The position numbers and the translations under genes are program-made. 45,693 nt of DNA from assembly GCA_944380875.1 (NCBI GenBank), contig CALWJA010000079.1:1-45693 (forward strand). The letters run 5' to 3'. This DNA is from an uncultured Clostridia bacterium (GTDB lineage: Bacteria > Bacillota > Clostridia > Oscillospirales > Acutalibacteraceae). Positions 36,143-44,582 of the stretch are shown here, piece after piece. Each line of letters opens with the position of its first letter. The first letter of the stretch is position 1. Under the pieces are notes generated by a model, which saw nothing but the letters and a program-made list of their open reading frames with translations, was not told the origin of the DNA and did no database searches.

Positions 36143-36550
36143 TTGAAAAAAACTACTATTACAGCCGTTGCAGTAGGCTGCACCGCTTTAATCCTACTTT
36201 CTGCAGTATGGATTTCTTCAGCTTTAAGCCAGTCTGAAACAGCAATATCCTCCTCATTAACGCCAAGTATACCTGTTAATTCTACCGCAAATGAAGAGTC
36301 AAGTCAAGAAAACCTTACCAATTCCAGTTCCTCAGAAAAACCGGTATCAACTTCCGAAGAAATGGAATATATCCTGAAAGCCTATGAAGGTCATATCGGT
36401 ATTTTCCGAAAAGGAGAATCTATCCCTATAGAAGAAATGGATGTTTCTCTTGAAGATCTTCCCCAGGCCGACCAAGAAATGCTTCGTGAAGGGATTCCAG
36501 CAAAAGATAAAGAATCCCTGCGCTCCATTATGGAAGATTACGAAAGTTAG
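36143..36550 (+). CDS. Secreted/anchored BofC_C-like protein
   Basis: 135 residues from a TTG with GAGGTG 6 bases upstream. N-terminal membrane segment or uncleaved signal (about 5-27), Ser/Thr/Asn/Glu-rich linker (about 30-72), then a short domain EYILKAYEGHIGIFRKGESIPIEEMDVSLEDLPQADQ resembling the BofC C-terminal domain, which many clostridial secreted proteins carry. In Bacillus BofC restrains the SpoIVB protease, but this short protein need not share that role. Divergent from the class A PBP gene, 118 bases away. Confidence 0.8.
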   Translation: MKKTTITAVAVGCTALILLSAVWISSALSQSETAISSSLTPSIPVNSTANEESSQENLTNSSSSEKPVSTSEEMEYILKAYEGHIGIFRKGESIPIEEMDVSLEDLPQADQEMLREGIPAKDKESLRSIMEDYES

Positions 36551-36649
36551 GATATATTATCCCTTTCTCTTTTTCTCACTACTCTCTATTAAAACTATCT
36601 AATAAAGACATTGATGCTTATTCCTTCCGCAAATTAATTCCACATAAAA

Positions 36650-36680
36650 GGAAGCTGATGCAGAGACTGCATCAGCTTCC
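36650..36680 (-). terminator. Terminator of the spore-protein gene
   Basis: Perfect 14-bp stem GGAAGCTGATGCAG / CTGCATCAGCTTCC around a 3-base loop, then TTTTATG on the minus strand. Confidence 0.88.
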
Positions 36681-36701
36681 TCTTGGTTTTTACAACCTGT
36701 T

Positions 36702-36893
36702 TTATTTCATATTCTGCTCGTAGCTCTTAATCATGTTCTTAACCATCTGGCCGCCAACGCTTCCGGCTTCCTTAGAGGTAAGATCACCATTATAACCCTG
36801 CTTCAGGTTTACGCCAACCTCAGAAGCGGCTTCCATCTTAAACTTATCCAGCGCTGCACGAGCCTCAGGAACAACATTCTTATTTCTAGACAT
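36702..36893 (-). CDS. Alpha/beta-type small acid-soluble spore protein
   Basis: 63 residues; coats and protects DNA in the dormant spore. Family text: ALDKFKMEAASEVGVNL containing the germination-protease site region, and SKEAGSVGGQMVKNMIKSYEQ. AGGAGAG precedes ATG. A CAAACTA at 36962-36956, close to the forespore sigma-G -10 consensus CATACTA, is a weak promoter candidate without a good -35. This gene is the clearest sign that the organism makes endospores. Confidence 0.96.
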   Translation of the reverse strand: MSRNKNVVPEARAALDKFKMEAASEVGVNLKQGYNGDLTSKEAGSVGGQMVKNMIKSYEQNMK

Positions 36894-37064
36894 ACTTTTT
36901 ACTCTCCTTTAAAGATTTCATTTTTGTTTGAAAGTATTTCTTGCGTTTGCTTTCCTAGTTTGTGTACAGCTTTAAAAAATATAACTGTAAATTTTTTCAA
37001 ATTTGATGGATAAATAATCCATATATAGATTTCTGCCATGTATTTGGTTTTCCGCTGGTTCATC

Positions 37065-37622
37065 CTATGCTGCACCGGAAACAATACAAAATCCTTCTCC
37101 CGAATCAAGCCCTAATAAAAGAAGGATCATGGATATAGTCAGTATCTGGGCCGGTCCGGCATTTCCTTGCACTTTCACACGAAAATCATGGGGCTCCAAC
37201 AAATTCCCCTGCAACGTAAAAATATTCCTCTGCAAAGAAAGCACAGCACCTTCAAAATCAAGGCTCGCAATGCTCAAGGTATCCCGGCTTCCCATACCGC
37301 ATGCCGCGGCAGGTATTTTCATCCTCCCTAAAAGCTCCGCCGTTTGATGGTTCCGGGAATTTAAAACACACCGCATTCCTTCCGGTATCCGTATGGAGCG
37401 TTTCAGTCTTACCCCGGTTTTGAACACCAAAATTCCTGATTTCATACACAGTTCCGGCAAATTTTCCTGTTCCCTCACAAAAAAATCCGGGAACCCCGGA
37501 TCTGTATGCTGCAGTTTCTGTTCCCCTGCATAGAGAACTTTCCCATATTGCTCTAACGTTTTTACCAACGTTTCCGTCAGCGTATCTCCGCCGCCTTTGC
37601 CGCACAATAAAACGGTTTCCAT
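37065..37622 (-). CDS. Uncharacterised protein
   Basis: Not recognised. 185 residues; GGCGGGG lies 5-6 bases before ATG. It begins METVLLCGKGGGDTLTETL, a Gly-rich loop after a short beta strand like a nucleotide or sugar-phosphate fold. Notable text: LNSRNHQTAELLGRMKIPAAACGMGSRDTLSIASLDFEGAVLSLQRNIFTL is printed here only in part as NSRNHQTAELLG and GMGSRDTLSIAS. The last 30 residues include a hydrophobic ILTISMILLLLGL stretch. The motif order (RNH, then GMGSRDT, then a hydrophobic helix) looks conserved-protein-like rather than random. It stands alone among sporulation-related genes. Confidence 0.75.
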   Translation of the reverse strand: METVLLCGKGGGDTLTETLVKTLEQYGKVLYAGEQKLQHTDPGFPDFFVREQENLPELCMKSGILVFKTGVRLKRSIRIPEGMRCVLNSRNHQTAELLGRMKIPAAACGMGSRDTLSIASLDFEGAVLSLQRNIFTLQGNLLEPHDFRVKVQGNAGPAQILTISMILLLLGLDSGEGFCIVSGAA

Positions 37623-37862
37623 GGTTACCCCGCCTTTTATTTTCTAATAAGGATAAGGCTAGTATTCGGCGAAAGTCACCGGATTATGTAACTATTCTTC
37701 TAGGGATCCAGTGATAAAAGTAACGGCTACTTTCAAACTGTATGCAAAAAAACTTCACGTATAAAACTTATCTATTCCAATCTGTCCGTATCCATTCATC
37801 CAATACGAATTTTATTTTTGATATACAGATATACATATATATTAAGAAATATATAAAACGTC
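37623..37862. other. 240-base intergenic region, nothing recognised
   Basis: AT-rich with no supported gene, terminator or promoter. It lies between two minus-strand genes of unknown function. Confidence 0.5.
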
Positions 37863-38081
37863 TTAAGCCTGCTCTAAAAACGCATTAAGAAGATCTCGAA
37901 GATGTGCTGCCTGCTCTCTGTCCAGCTGGATATCTTCCTCTCTGGATCGGATCCCTTGCTCCGCGCCTGCATTGTAAGTCCGCAGGGAAAAGTAACGATG
38001 GTTCCATGCTACATCTGCCGTGGTCCTTCGTGTTATACGAATCTTTCTATCTCTCACATGGATTTCTGTTATCCTAGCCAT
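37863..38081 (-). CDS. Small basic uncharacterised protein
   Basis: 72 residues with an AAGGAGTG ribosome site 4-5 bases before ATG, so probably real. The first half is very Arg-rich (EIHVRDRKIRITRRTTADVAW), the second half acidic and helical (REEDIQLDREQAAHLRDLLNAFLEQA). No family recognised. It is divergent from the PdaB-like gene; the two start codons are 65 bases apart and could share regulation. Confidence 0.7.
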   Translation of the reverse strand: MARITEIHVRDRKIRITRRTTADVAWNHRYFSLRTYNAGAEQGIRSREEDIQLDREQAAHLRDLLNAFLEQA

Positions 38082-38146
38082 TTTGCACTCCTTATTTTTC
38101 TTGATACATGCATATTAATCTTCCTATTTTGAAAGGGATATTTCCT

Positions 38147-38875
38147 ATGAAAGGCCCACTTTCTTTTAAAACATACTTTTTTTCCACAGCACGAATTCTC
38201 TATGCCCTTTTCGCCGCTATTTTGATTCTTTTTCCCACCATTTCTGCCAGTATGAAAACAAAAAACATCTCCTCCGCGTCTCAAAAACCAACAGAGGAAA
38301 CTCTCACGGGAGGAACAGTTTCTCTTACATTTGATTGCTCATGGAACGATGAAAGAACCGAAGAAATTTTGAAAACACTTTCCTCTTATCAGGTGAAAGC
38401 TACCTTTTTTGTTACAGGAGAGTGGGCAGAAAAATATCCTGAAAGCCTCCTGGCTATCTATGAGGCCGGGCACGAAATCGGCAGCCATTCCACTTCTCAT
38501 AAGCGTTTTTCCCATCTTACCTTCGACGAAAAAGCTCAGGAATTGCTGCAAAGCCAAAACAGTATCTCCAGTATTATACAGGCTCCTGTCCTTTGGTTCC
38601 GCCCGCCTTATGGGGATACAGACAGGGAAACCTTTGCCGCAGCCAGGGCTTCCGGACTTTCCTGTGTGCTGTGGGATCTGGACAGCCTGGATTGGATGAA
38701 CCTATCTCCAAAGGAAATTTCCAACCGCCTAAGCAGCGCTTGTAAGGACGGATCCATCCTTTTGTTTCAAAATGGGGCGCTGAATACTTCCAGCGCCCTT
38801 TCGTATCTTATTCCCATCCTGCAGGCCAAAGGCTTTAAACTCACAACTATCTCGGAACTGTATGCAAAGCATTAA
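38147..38875 (+). CDS. Polysaccharide deacetylase, PdaB-like
   Basis: NodB-fold protein of 242 residues with an N-terminal membrane segment (about 17-35). Motif 1 is LTFDCSW (Asp63, then Cys64 where classical deacetylases have a metal-binding Asp), motif 2 GSHSTSH with His114 and His118, motif 3 WFRPPYGDTD. The TFDxSW form resembles the sporulation protein PdaB. ATG at 38147 has AAAGGGAT about 8 bases upstream. CATATTA at 38111-38117 fits the sigma-G -10 consensus but no matching -35 was found. Probable role in spore cortex peptidoglycan; enzymatic activity uncertain because of the Cys. Confidence 0.88.
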   Translation: MKGPLSFKTYFFSTARILYALFAAILILFPTISASMKTKNISSASQKPTEETLTGGTVSLTFDCSWNDERTEEILKTLSSYQVKATFFVTGEWAEKYPESLLAIYEAGHEIGSHSTSHKRFSHLTFDEKAQELLQSQNSISSIIQAPVLWFRPPYGDTDRETFAAARASGLSCVLWDLDSLDWMNLSPKEISNRLSSACKDGSILLFQNGALNTSSALSYLIPILQAKGFKLTTISELYAKH

Positions 38876-38937
38876 CGTATCCATTCAACGTGGCAGATTC
38901 TTTTATAAAAAACAACTTGCCATATATAAAGAAACTT

Positions 38938-41133
38938 TCAGCATACTCCATATTGCGCATAGATTCGATTGCGCCTTTGCCTTTCTTCCAAACTCAGTTT
39001 TTCTGCGTCTGAAATTTCATAGGCTCCAAAAGTATCCACCAAATGGGAAACAGGATCTATCTCTACAAACGTGCACCAAGGCAGCCAGTGATAGTGGGAT
39101 TCCAGCACCTGTGTGGCGAAGTTGCCGCTTTCATGGCCTACCCCTGCATACCGGTATCCCACTGAGCCATCCACATCATTGGACTGCCGTGTATTGTTGT
39201 GTACAAATTCGGCAAAATCCCTATAATGATCCTCTCCTGTAAGGAGGTAAAGCCTGTAATACGTATAGGAGCAAGCAGCCATATAGACATCTGCGCCTCC
39301 CCCGATGGTAATGATACTTTGCCCGCTGATCCCATACTTGTTAAAAGGATGGATGGGATAGGGCGACATTACCGGAAATGACCAGGCATATGTCCAGGTC
39401 TCCGTATAATCCGCCGCTGCCTTTGCCGCTTCCAGCCATTCATCCCTGCCGGAAAGATCATAAAGAGCAAGGAAACCAAAAAGCGCATAAATTCCGGCTT
39501 CTTTATCTGTAATATCCATATTGTCGCAGGTTCCGCCCCGGTATTCCATATTCTTATACAGGTTTTCATAGGACCACTGGCCCGCTTTTTCTGCCGCTGT
39601 TTTATATCTTTCATCCCCGGTAACCAAATACATCTGCACCAGAAAACGAATGGGGCTCGGCGTGTTTGCTTTAGAATCCATATTCATGGATGAATCCTGT
39701 TTATAAGAGCGGTAATAACTGCCGTCTTCGTTTTGGATCCGCACATACCAGTCTGCCGTTTTCCGGCAAAAATCCAACCATGCAGTTTGTTCCTTTCCTT
39801 TCCTGCGCAGATACAGGTATCCGTCCAAAATAGCTTCCATACCGTCTGCAATCATCCGGGTCCAGAACGGATACGGTTCAAAATCGTCTATAGCCGGATG
39901 ATAGCAAACATTGGGCGCTCCTGTTTCCGTCATAGCCCGGCGAACCCAGAAATCCAAAATTCCAAAACCTTTTTCGTATGCTTCTCTATCCCCTTCCATA
40001 TCGCCGTAACGAAGCAGCTGATATCCAATCCCAGGCTGCTGCCCCACAAATCCGAATTGGAAAGAAACACAGGATATATCCAGATGCGGAAGCTGCGCCG
40101 CAAAGGGCAAGCCGTATGATTCCCCATATTGGCAGGTCATTTCCTTTAAAAATTGCATGCAGTTTTTGAAATGTTTTTCATTATCCACGGGAAAGAGTCT
40201 GTCCCGAAGGCGACTATAAACTTTTCGCCATGTTTCCCGCATCATACTCTGGAAATTGCCATAGAAAGCAAACTGCGCAGACACCGCATATTCCTGCCAG
40301 AAACCTTTTTCAACCGGATGATACATACGGTTGAAATTTTTGGATTTGATTGCAAAATTCATAGAAGCGTAAAAATCCCCCTTAGGAATTTCCCCGTCTC
40401 CTCCCGGATATACATAATCTATGGACAACCCATCGCACGGCGTGGAAATTTCCTTGCGGACAGCAAAACCATAATATAGATAATTTAATGTTTTGCTTTG
40501 TGGCCGGCTCATGCCCAGGGAACCTATGGTAAACTTTCTATCCACTTCATTTTCCGATAGAGCCAGAGAAAGATCCCGCATAGTTACATCTGCAGCCCAT
40601 CTGGAAAGACAGACCGTTTCTCTGGAAGTGGTATTCTGCATAGCAAACAAAGGCAAACCGCATCGGGTTTCCCATTGCCAAAAATATTCTGCATCCAAAT
40701 CTTTCCCAATAGACCGGGCTGGGGCAAACTCATTCTGCTTATACCAGACACCGGGCATAAAGCACTCATAATCCCGGGGAGCTTGGGATTCTGCCATTAC
40801 AAAAGAAATCTTTGTAGAAAATCCCAAATCTTCTCCTGCTTTTTCCACCAATACCTCCCGCTGGATTTTAAGTTCACTGGATACAACCGTATACATATCC
40901 CTAAAAGAAAAAACAGAGCCTCCGGGTGTGGAAACAGACCCCACACATAAAACTCCTTCTCTTTCTTCTTCTACATCCGAATAGGTATCATCATAAAATT
41001 CCGTAACAGCTTCCTTTGTTTTAACAAAAACAAACGCTGGCCGCTTGTTATAATACAGCACGGTGCCGTTTTTCTCTACAACTACGCCTCCGTTTGCAAA
41101 GGACAGCGTATACTCGCCATACTCCAATTTCAT
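38938..41133 (-). CDS. Cytoplasmic (alpha/alpha) toroid-like glycosidase-type protein
   Basis: 731 residues, no signal peptide. The N-terminal 270 residues look beta-rich (LEYGEYTLSFANGGVVVEKNGTVLYY and many aromatic strands), the C-terminal 440 residues are repeated helical hairpins (ALFGFLALYDLSGRDEWLEAAKAAADY, RLYLLTGEDHYRDFAEFVHNN) as in six-hairpin glycosidases. Acidic candidates lie in HPAIDDFEPYPFW, YRGGTCDNMDITDKEAG and EIDP segments. GGAGGAG is 8 bases before ATG at 41133. A precise GH or PL family is not recognised. The Crp/Fnr-type regulator gene lies directly upstream on the same strand, with a promoter between them. Confidence 0.8.
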   Translation of the reverse strand: MKLEYGEYTLSFANGGVVVEKNGTVLYYNKRPAFVFVKTKEAVTEFYDDTYSDVEEEREGVLCVGSVSTPGGSVFSFRDMYTVVSSELKIQREVLVEKAGEDLGFSTKISFVMAESQAPRDYECFMPGVWYKQNEFAPARSIGKDLDAEYFWQWETRCGLPLFAMQNTTSRETVCLSRWAADVTMRDLSLALSENEVDRKFTIGSLGMSRPQSKTLNYLYYGFAVRKEISTPCDGLSIDYVYPGGDGEIPKGDFYASMNFAIKSKNFNRMYHPVEKGFWQEYAVSAQFAFYGNFQSMMRETWRKVYSRLRDRLFPVDNEKHFKNCMQFLKEMTCQYGESYGLPFAAQLPHLDISCVSFQFGFVGQQPGIGYQLLRYGDMEGDREAYEKGFGILDFWVRRAMTETGAPNVCYHPAIDDFEPYPFWTRMIADGMEAILDGYLYLRRKGKEQTAWLDFCRKTADWYVRIQNEDGSYYRSYKQDSSMNMDSKANTPSPIRFLVQMYLVTGDERYKTAAEKAGQWSYENLYKNMEYRGGTCDNMDITDKEAGIYALFGFLALYDLSGRDEWLEAAKAAADYTETWTYAWSFPVMSPYPIHPFNKYGISGQSIITIGGGADVYMAACSYTYYRLYLLTGEDHYRDFAEFVHNNTRQSNDVDGSVGYRYAGVGHESGNFATQVLESHYHWLPWCTFVEIDPVSHLVDTFGAYEISDAEKLSLEERQRRNRIYAQYGVC

Positions 41134-41250
41134 ACAGATCTCCTCCAAATCAAATTCAGCGCACTCATTGCGCCTGCAAAATAACCCCTTGCATCCAAAC
41201 AATCTCGGATGCATTCCTCCGTTTCCCAATAAAACGGTTTATCCGGCTAT

Positions 41251-41279
41251 AGTGTACAGCAATTTTTTTCTTTCTTCAA
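41251..41279 (-). promoter_or_regulatory. Promoter for the toroid-enzyme gene
   Basis: Minus strand TTGAAG (41279-41274), 17-base spacer, TACACT (41256-41251). Two GTGTAC motifs flank it (41252-41257 and 41283-41288) and could be half-sites for a regulator. Confidence 0.5.
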
Positions 41280-41344
41280 TATGTGTACGTTCGTTTTATT
41301 GTGTTAAAATTCTATTTTTATTCAGTACAATCCAAGCATATAAT

Positions 41345-42037
41345 TTAAAAACATTTTTCCCGAAGGCCTGCTACATTTAAGACAGAAATCTCTTTACCGT
41401 TTCGGGAAATTAATCCAGCATCCACCAAAGAATCCATAGCTCTATATAACGAAGCCCTTCCGATATTTAAGCTTTCTGCAAGATTTGTAAAGGTAATGGA
41501 TAGTCGGATATCCGCTTTCCCCGCTTTGGAGGCGGCATCCAGAAGAAATACAGCCACGCGCCGTTCTGCACTGCCCCCCGTAAAAGAATCGATACGGTTA
41601 TTTAAAAAGCGGATGCGGCCGGAAAGATAACGGATATAGTTTTCTGCTGCAACAGGCATTGCCATAAAAAGAGAATGCAGCAACTCTTCCGGCAAAAATA
41701 GAACTTTCGATTTCCGAATCGCCTGTATTTCAGAAACATATCCTTCCATATCGGAAAATAAACCGGCGGCTCCAAACACTCCTCCCTGGGAAAAGGAATT
41801 GAGAATAATTATGGTATTCGCTCCGTTTTTTGTGGCCCGCAGTTCTCCGGAAACAACGATTCCAAGGCTTCTGCGATATTGATTTTGGGTGAACACCATT
41901 TCACCGGAAAAAAATTCAACACATTCGCAGGCAGGAGAATTATAAACCGCATCCACCACTTCCTGAGAAATATTTCGAAAAAGGAAAAGCCCTTCAAGCA
42001 AATGTTTATATTTTGCCTTCTTTGCTGTATAATTCAC
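41345..42037 (-). CDS. Crp/Fnr family transcriptional regulator
   Basis: 231 residues from a GTG at 42037 with GGAGG 8 bases upstream; the ATGs at 42052 and 42043 are too close to or upstream of that site. N-terminal cyclic-nucleotide-binding-type beta roll (about 10-120: FFSGEMVFTQNQYRRSLGIVVSGELRA), a dimerisation helix (ENYIRYLSGRIRFLNNRIDSF) and a C-terminal winged helix (TFTNLAESLNIGRASLYRAMDSLVDAGLI). No Cys cluster of Fnr type is present, so it is unlikely to bind an Fe-S cluster. Position suggests control of the downstream enzyme gene. Confidence 0.92.
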   Translation of the reverse strand: MNYTAKKAKYKHLLEGLFLFRNISQEVVDAVYNSPACECVEFFSGEMVFTQNQYRRSLGIVVSGELRATKNGANTIIILNSFSQGGVFGAAGLFSDMEGYVSEIQAIRKSKVLFLPEELLHSLFMAMPVAAENYIRYLSGRIRFLNNRIDSFTGGSAERRVAVFLLDAASKAGKADIRLSITFTNLAESLNIGRASLYRAMDSLVDAGLISRNGKEISVLNVAGLREKCF

Positions 42038-42071
42038 GCGCATTTCCTCCATCTATTTAGAATACTTTATG

Positions 42072-42100
42072 ATGATATCGTAAGAAAGCACAACTGTCAA
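42072..42100 (-). promoter_or_regulatory. Promoter for the Crp/Fnr-type regulator
   Basis: Minus strand perfect TTGACA (42100-42095), 17-base spacer, TATCAT (42077-42072). Confidence 0.78.
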
Positions 42101-42134
42101 TACACCAAACTTCACACCTATTAAATGGATATAT

Positions 42135-42168
42135 AACAAAGATGGCAGATGTTTTCACATCTGCCATC
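42135..42168 (-). terminator. Terminator after the CD1247-like gene
   Basis: Perfect 11-bp stem GATGGCAGATG / CATCTGCCATC (42141-42151 with 42158-42168), six-base loop, then TTTGTTAT on the minus strand. Confidence 0.85.
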
Positions 42169-42218
42169 CTACTTTTTCATAGAATCTCTTTAGAGAGAAA
42201 CAACCAACACCGGAGCTA

Positions 42219-42662
42219 TCAATGCTCGTGATCGCAGCCACAGCCGCATTCGGTGCAATCGTCATCTTCGCATTCGTCAATATCGAACTCTAAAAGTTCC
42301 CCGCAATTCGGGCAATCAATCTGCCCATCACAGATCATATCTTCGGAGAGACAGATCGTTTCATTGCAATTGGGGCAAGTAACCTCATAATAACAATCGT
42401 CATCGCAGAAACAATCGTCGTCGTCATCATCCTCATCGTCGCCCACATAGAAATCCTCTTCCAAGGCTCCCAGATCGGCGTCCACTTCATCCAGCTGAGC
42501 AGAAACTTCTTTGAGATTGTCTTCTGTTTCAGAAATGGAAGATGCCATATCGCCAAGAAGATCGATAATAGCGTTGAGAACTTTTACTTCCTTTTTGGAG
42601 TCGTCCAGCTCAAGGCCTTCAGCCAACCCACGGATATAGGCTACTTTCTCGGAATTCGTCAT
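42219..42662 (-). CDS. CD1247-type acidic zinc-ribbon protein
   Basis: 147 residues. The N-terminal domain (MTNSEKVAYIRGLAEGLELDDSKKE; helices to about residue 65, coiled-coil-like) is the CD1247 N-terminal domain of Clostridia. A run dominated by Asp (about 75-90) with interspersed Cys follows, then a zinc ribbon with CPNC at 96-99 and 117-120, and a Cys/His/acidic end (DDDCTECGCGCDHEH). The ATG at 42662 has AAAGGAGGAAAG upstream. Function unknown; linked with efp by a 58-base gap. Confidence 0.9.
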   Translation of the reverse strand: MTNSEKVAYIRGLAEGLELDDSKKEVKVLNAIIDLLGDMASSISETEDNLKEVSAQLDEVDADLGALEEDFYVGDDEDDDDDDCFCDDDCYYEVTCPNCNETICLSEDMICDGQIDCPNCGELLEFDIDECEDDDCTECGCGCDHEH

Positions 42663-42720
42663 TTTCTTTCCTCCTTTACAGTAAGCATGCAGATAAAACA
42701 CAAATCACTTCACCCAAAAA

Positions 42721-43278
42721 TCAGGCGCGCTCCATATATTCGCCCGTACGAGTATCAATACGGATCATTTCGCCTTCATCAATGAAGAGCGGCACTTTGA
42801 TTTCTGCGCCGGTCTCCAAAGTAGCAGGCTTTGTAGCATTGGTAGCTGTATCGCCCTTGAAACCGGGATCTGTCTTTGTAACCTGCAGTTCTACAAAGTT
42901 GGGGGGCTCCACGCCGAAAACCGTTCCCTTATAGGAGAGCACTTTGCAAACCATATTTTCTTTCACAAACTTGAAATTGTCTCCCAAAATATTGGCATTG
43001 ATGGGAGTCTGCTCAAAGGTTTCGGAATCCATGAAATAATAAAGATCTCCGTCGCTGTAGAGATATTCCATTTCTTTTCTCTCTACATATGCAGTAGGAT
43101 ACTTATCATTGGGGTTAAAGGTTTTTTCTGTTACGGCGCCTGTCATTACATTCCGGATCTTTGTGCGGACAAAAGCCGCTCCTTTACCGGGCTTAACATG
43201 CTGGAATTCGATGATGGAATACACGCTGCCGTCCATCTCGAAAGTAACGCCGTTTCTAAAATCGCCTGCAGTGATCAT
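42721..43278 (-). CDS. efp: Elongation factor P
   Basis: Relieves ribosome stalling at polyproline stretches. 185 residues, three beta-barrel domains. The tip Lys32 in [14 protein letters not shown] is the position modified in other bacteria; the modifying system is not in the window. ATG at 43278 has TTGGAGG about 8 bases upstream; five in-frame residues earlier lack a site. It has its own promoter in the 170-base gap after pepP. Confidence 0.96.
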   Translation of the reverse strand: MITAGDFRNGVTFEMDGSVYSIIEFQHVKPGKGAAFVRTKIRNVMTGAVTEKTFNPNDKYPTAYVERKEMEYLYSDGDLYYFMDSETFEQTPINANILGDNFKFVKENMVCKVLSYKGTVFGVEPPNFVELQVTKTDPGFKGDTATNATKPATLETGAEIKVPLFIDEGEMIRIDTRTGEYMERA

Positions 43279-43313
43279 ACTGAAATCCTCCAATATCTGT
43301 ATTTACTATTTTA

Positions 43314-43342
43314 AGTGTATAATATTCTTGTCCTTTTTTCAA
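43314..43342 (-). promoter_or_regulatory. Promoter for efp
   Basis: Minus strand TTGAAA (43342-43337), 17-base spacer, TACACT (43319-43314). Confidence 0.55.
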
Positions 43343-43451
43343 GGAATTGCAGAAATATTTTTTAAGAATTTGATAAAGAATCCCCTTTTCTGTTCAAGAG
43401 CAGCCATATAGTTAGTATGTCTGAAACAAAGGTATTCTTTATCAGCACGGC

Positions 43452-44540
43452 TTAAAGGATAATAAGTTCTTTAGGAGAATGCGTCAGATTTTCAATGCCA
43501 CTTTCCGTAATAGCAATCATGTCCTCGATTCTGACGCCAAATTTACCTGGAAGGTAAATTCCGGGTTCCACTGTTACCACCATACCTGGCTCGGCCTTTT
43601 GGATGTTCCCTTTCTGGAAACGGGGCCATTCGTGAATTTCTACACCCACACCATGGCCTGTTGAATGTTCAAAAGCGCCTTTGTACTCGGCCTCAATCAG
43701 ATCTCTTGCCGCTTTATCTACATCGCCGCAGGGAACACCGGGGCCTGCCGTTTTGAGAGCCGCTTCTTGAGCTTTCAGCACCAATTCATATACATGGCGC
43801 TGTTCTTCGCTGACTTCTCCCACAGCAACAGTCCTGGTCATATCCGAGTGATACCCATGCAAAAGAGCACCTGTATCCATGGTTATAAAATCACCTTTTT
43901 CAATAACCTTGGAAGAAGGCACACCGTGGCACATGGAGCCATTAGCCCCGGATACCACGATCAAATCAAATGCTACGCCTTCCGCACCCTGCCGGCGCAT
44001 AAAGAATTCTATTTCCAAAGCGATTTCCCGCTCTGTCCTGCCAGGAGCAATGCGGCCCAAAATATAAGAAAAGGCGTCGTCTGTAATTTTCTGGGATTCG
44101 CGGATCTTCTGGATTTCTTCCGGAGTTTTTATAGTCCGCAGATCTATAATGATCGTATCCAACGTGTCATCCAAAACAGCCTCTGCTCCGGCAGAAGCCA
44201 GGATGCCTGTTAACGTTCTGGATTCCTGCAGATACATTTTTTCGCTTTCCAACAGGATCCGTTTTGCCCCATGCTTTTTAAGCAGCTGGGCAAGGGTCTC
44301 CTTTAAAGAAGAGTAGCAGATAACCTGGCATCCCTGAATGCTTTTCCCGGCTGCCTCTGCATACCGAAAATCTGTCATAAAATAGGCAGTATCCCGGAAA
44401 ACCAGCAGTGCTCCTGCCGAAGAAGGGAATCCTGTAAAATAAAACCGGTTGCGGTCTGATGTGATGAGGGCACCGTCCGCCTGCACGGCACTCTCTGCCT
44501 GAGAAAGTCGATCCATCAGCTTTTCAATGGACGTCTGCAT
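43452..44540 (-). CDS. Xaa-Pro aminopeptidase, M24 family
   Basis: Cytosolic metallopeptidase removing a residue before proline (YqhT/PepP-like); 362 residues. N-terminal creatinase-type domain, then a pita-bread catalytic domain with all five metal ligands: the two Asp in TMDTGALLHGYHSDMTRTV, His in HSTGHGVGVEIHE, and Glu residues in VTVEPGIYLP and VRIEDMI. AAGGAGG precedes ATG. The order aroQ-pepP-efp is common in Firmicutes. Confidence 0.95.
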   Translation of the reverse strand: MQTSIEKLMDRLSQAESAVQADGALITSDRNRFYFTGFPSSAGALLVFRDTAYFMTDFRYAEAAGKSIQGCQVICYSSLKETLAQLLKKHGAKRILLESEKMYLQESRTLTGILASAGAEAVLDDTLDTIIIDLRTIKTPEEIQKIRESQKITDDAFSYILGRIAPGRTEREIALEIEFFMRRQGAEGVAFDLIVVSGANGSMCHGVPSSKVIEKGDFITMDTGALLHGYHSDMTRTVAVGEVSEEQRHVYELVLKAQEAALKTAGPGVPCGDVDKAARDLIEAEYKGAFEHSTGHGVGVEIHEWPRFQKGNIQKAEPGMVVTVEPGIYLPGKFGVRIEDMIAITESGIENLTHSPKELIIL

Positions 44541-44582
44541 TTTGTTTCCTCCTTCTCTTTCAGCAACAATATTTTAGCCACC

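Noticed and set aside
36899-37108. A 69-codon minus-strand frame before the spore-protein gene
   Set aside because: It runs through the spore protein's ribosome site and promoter region and lacks its own start signal.
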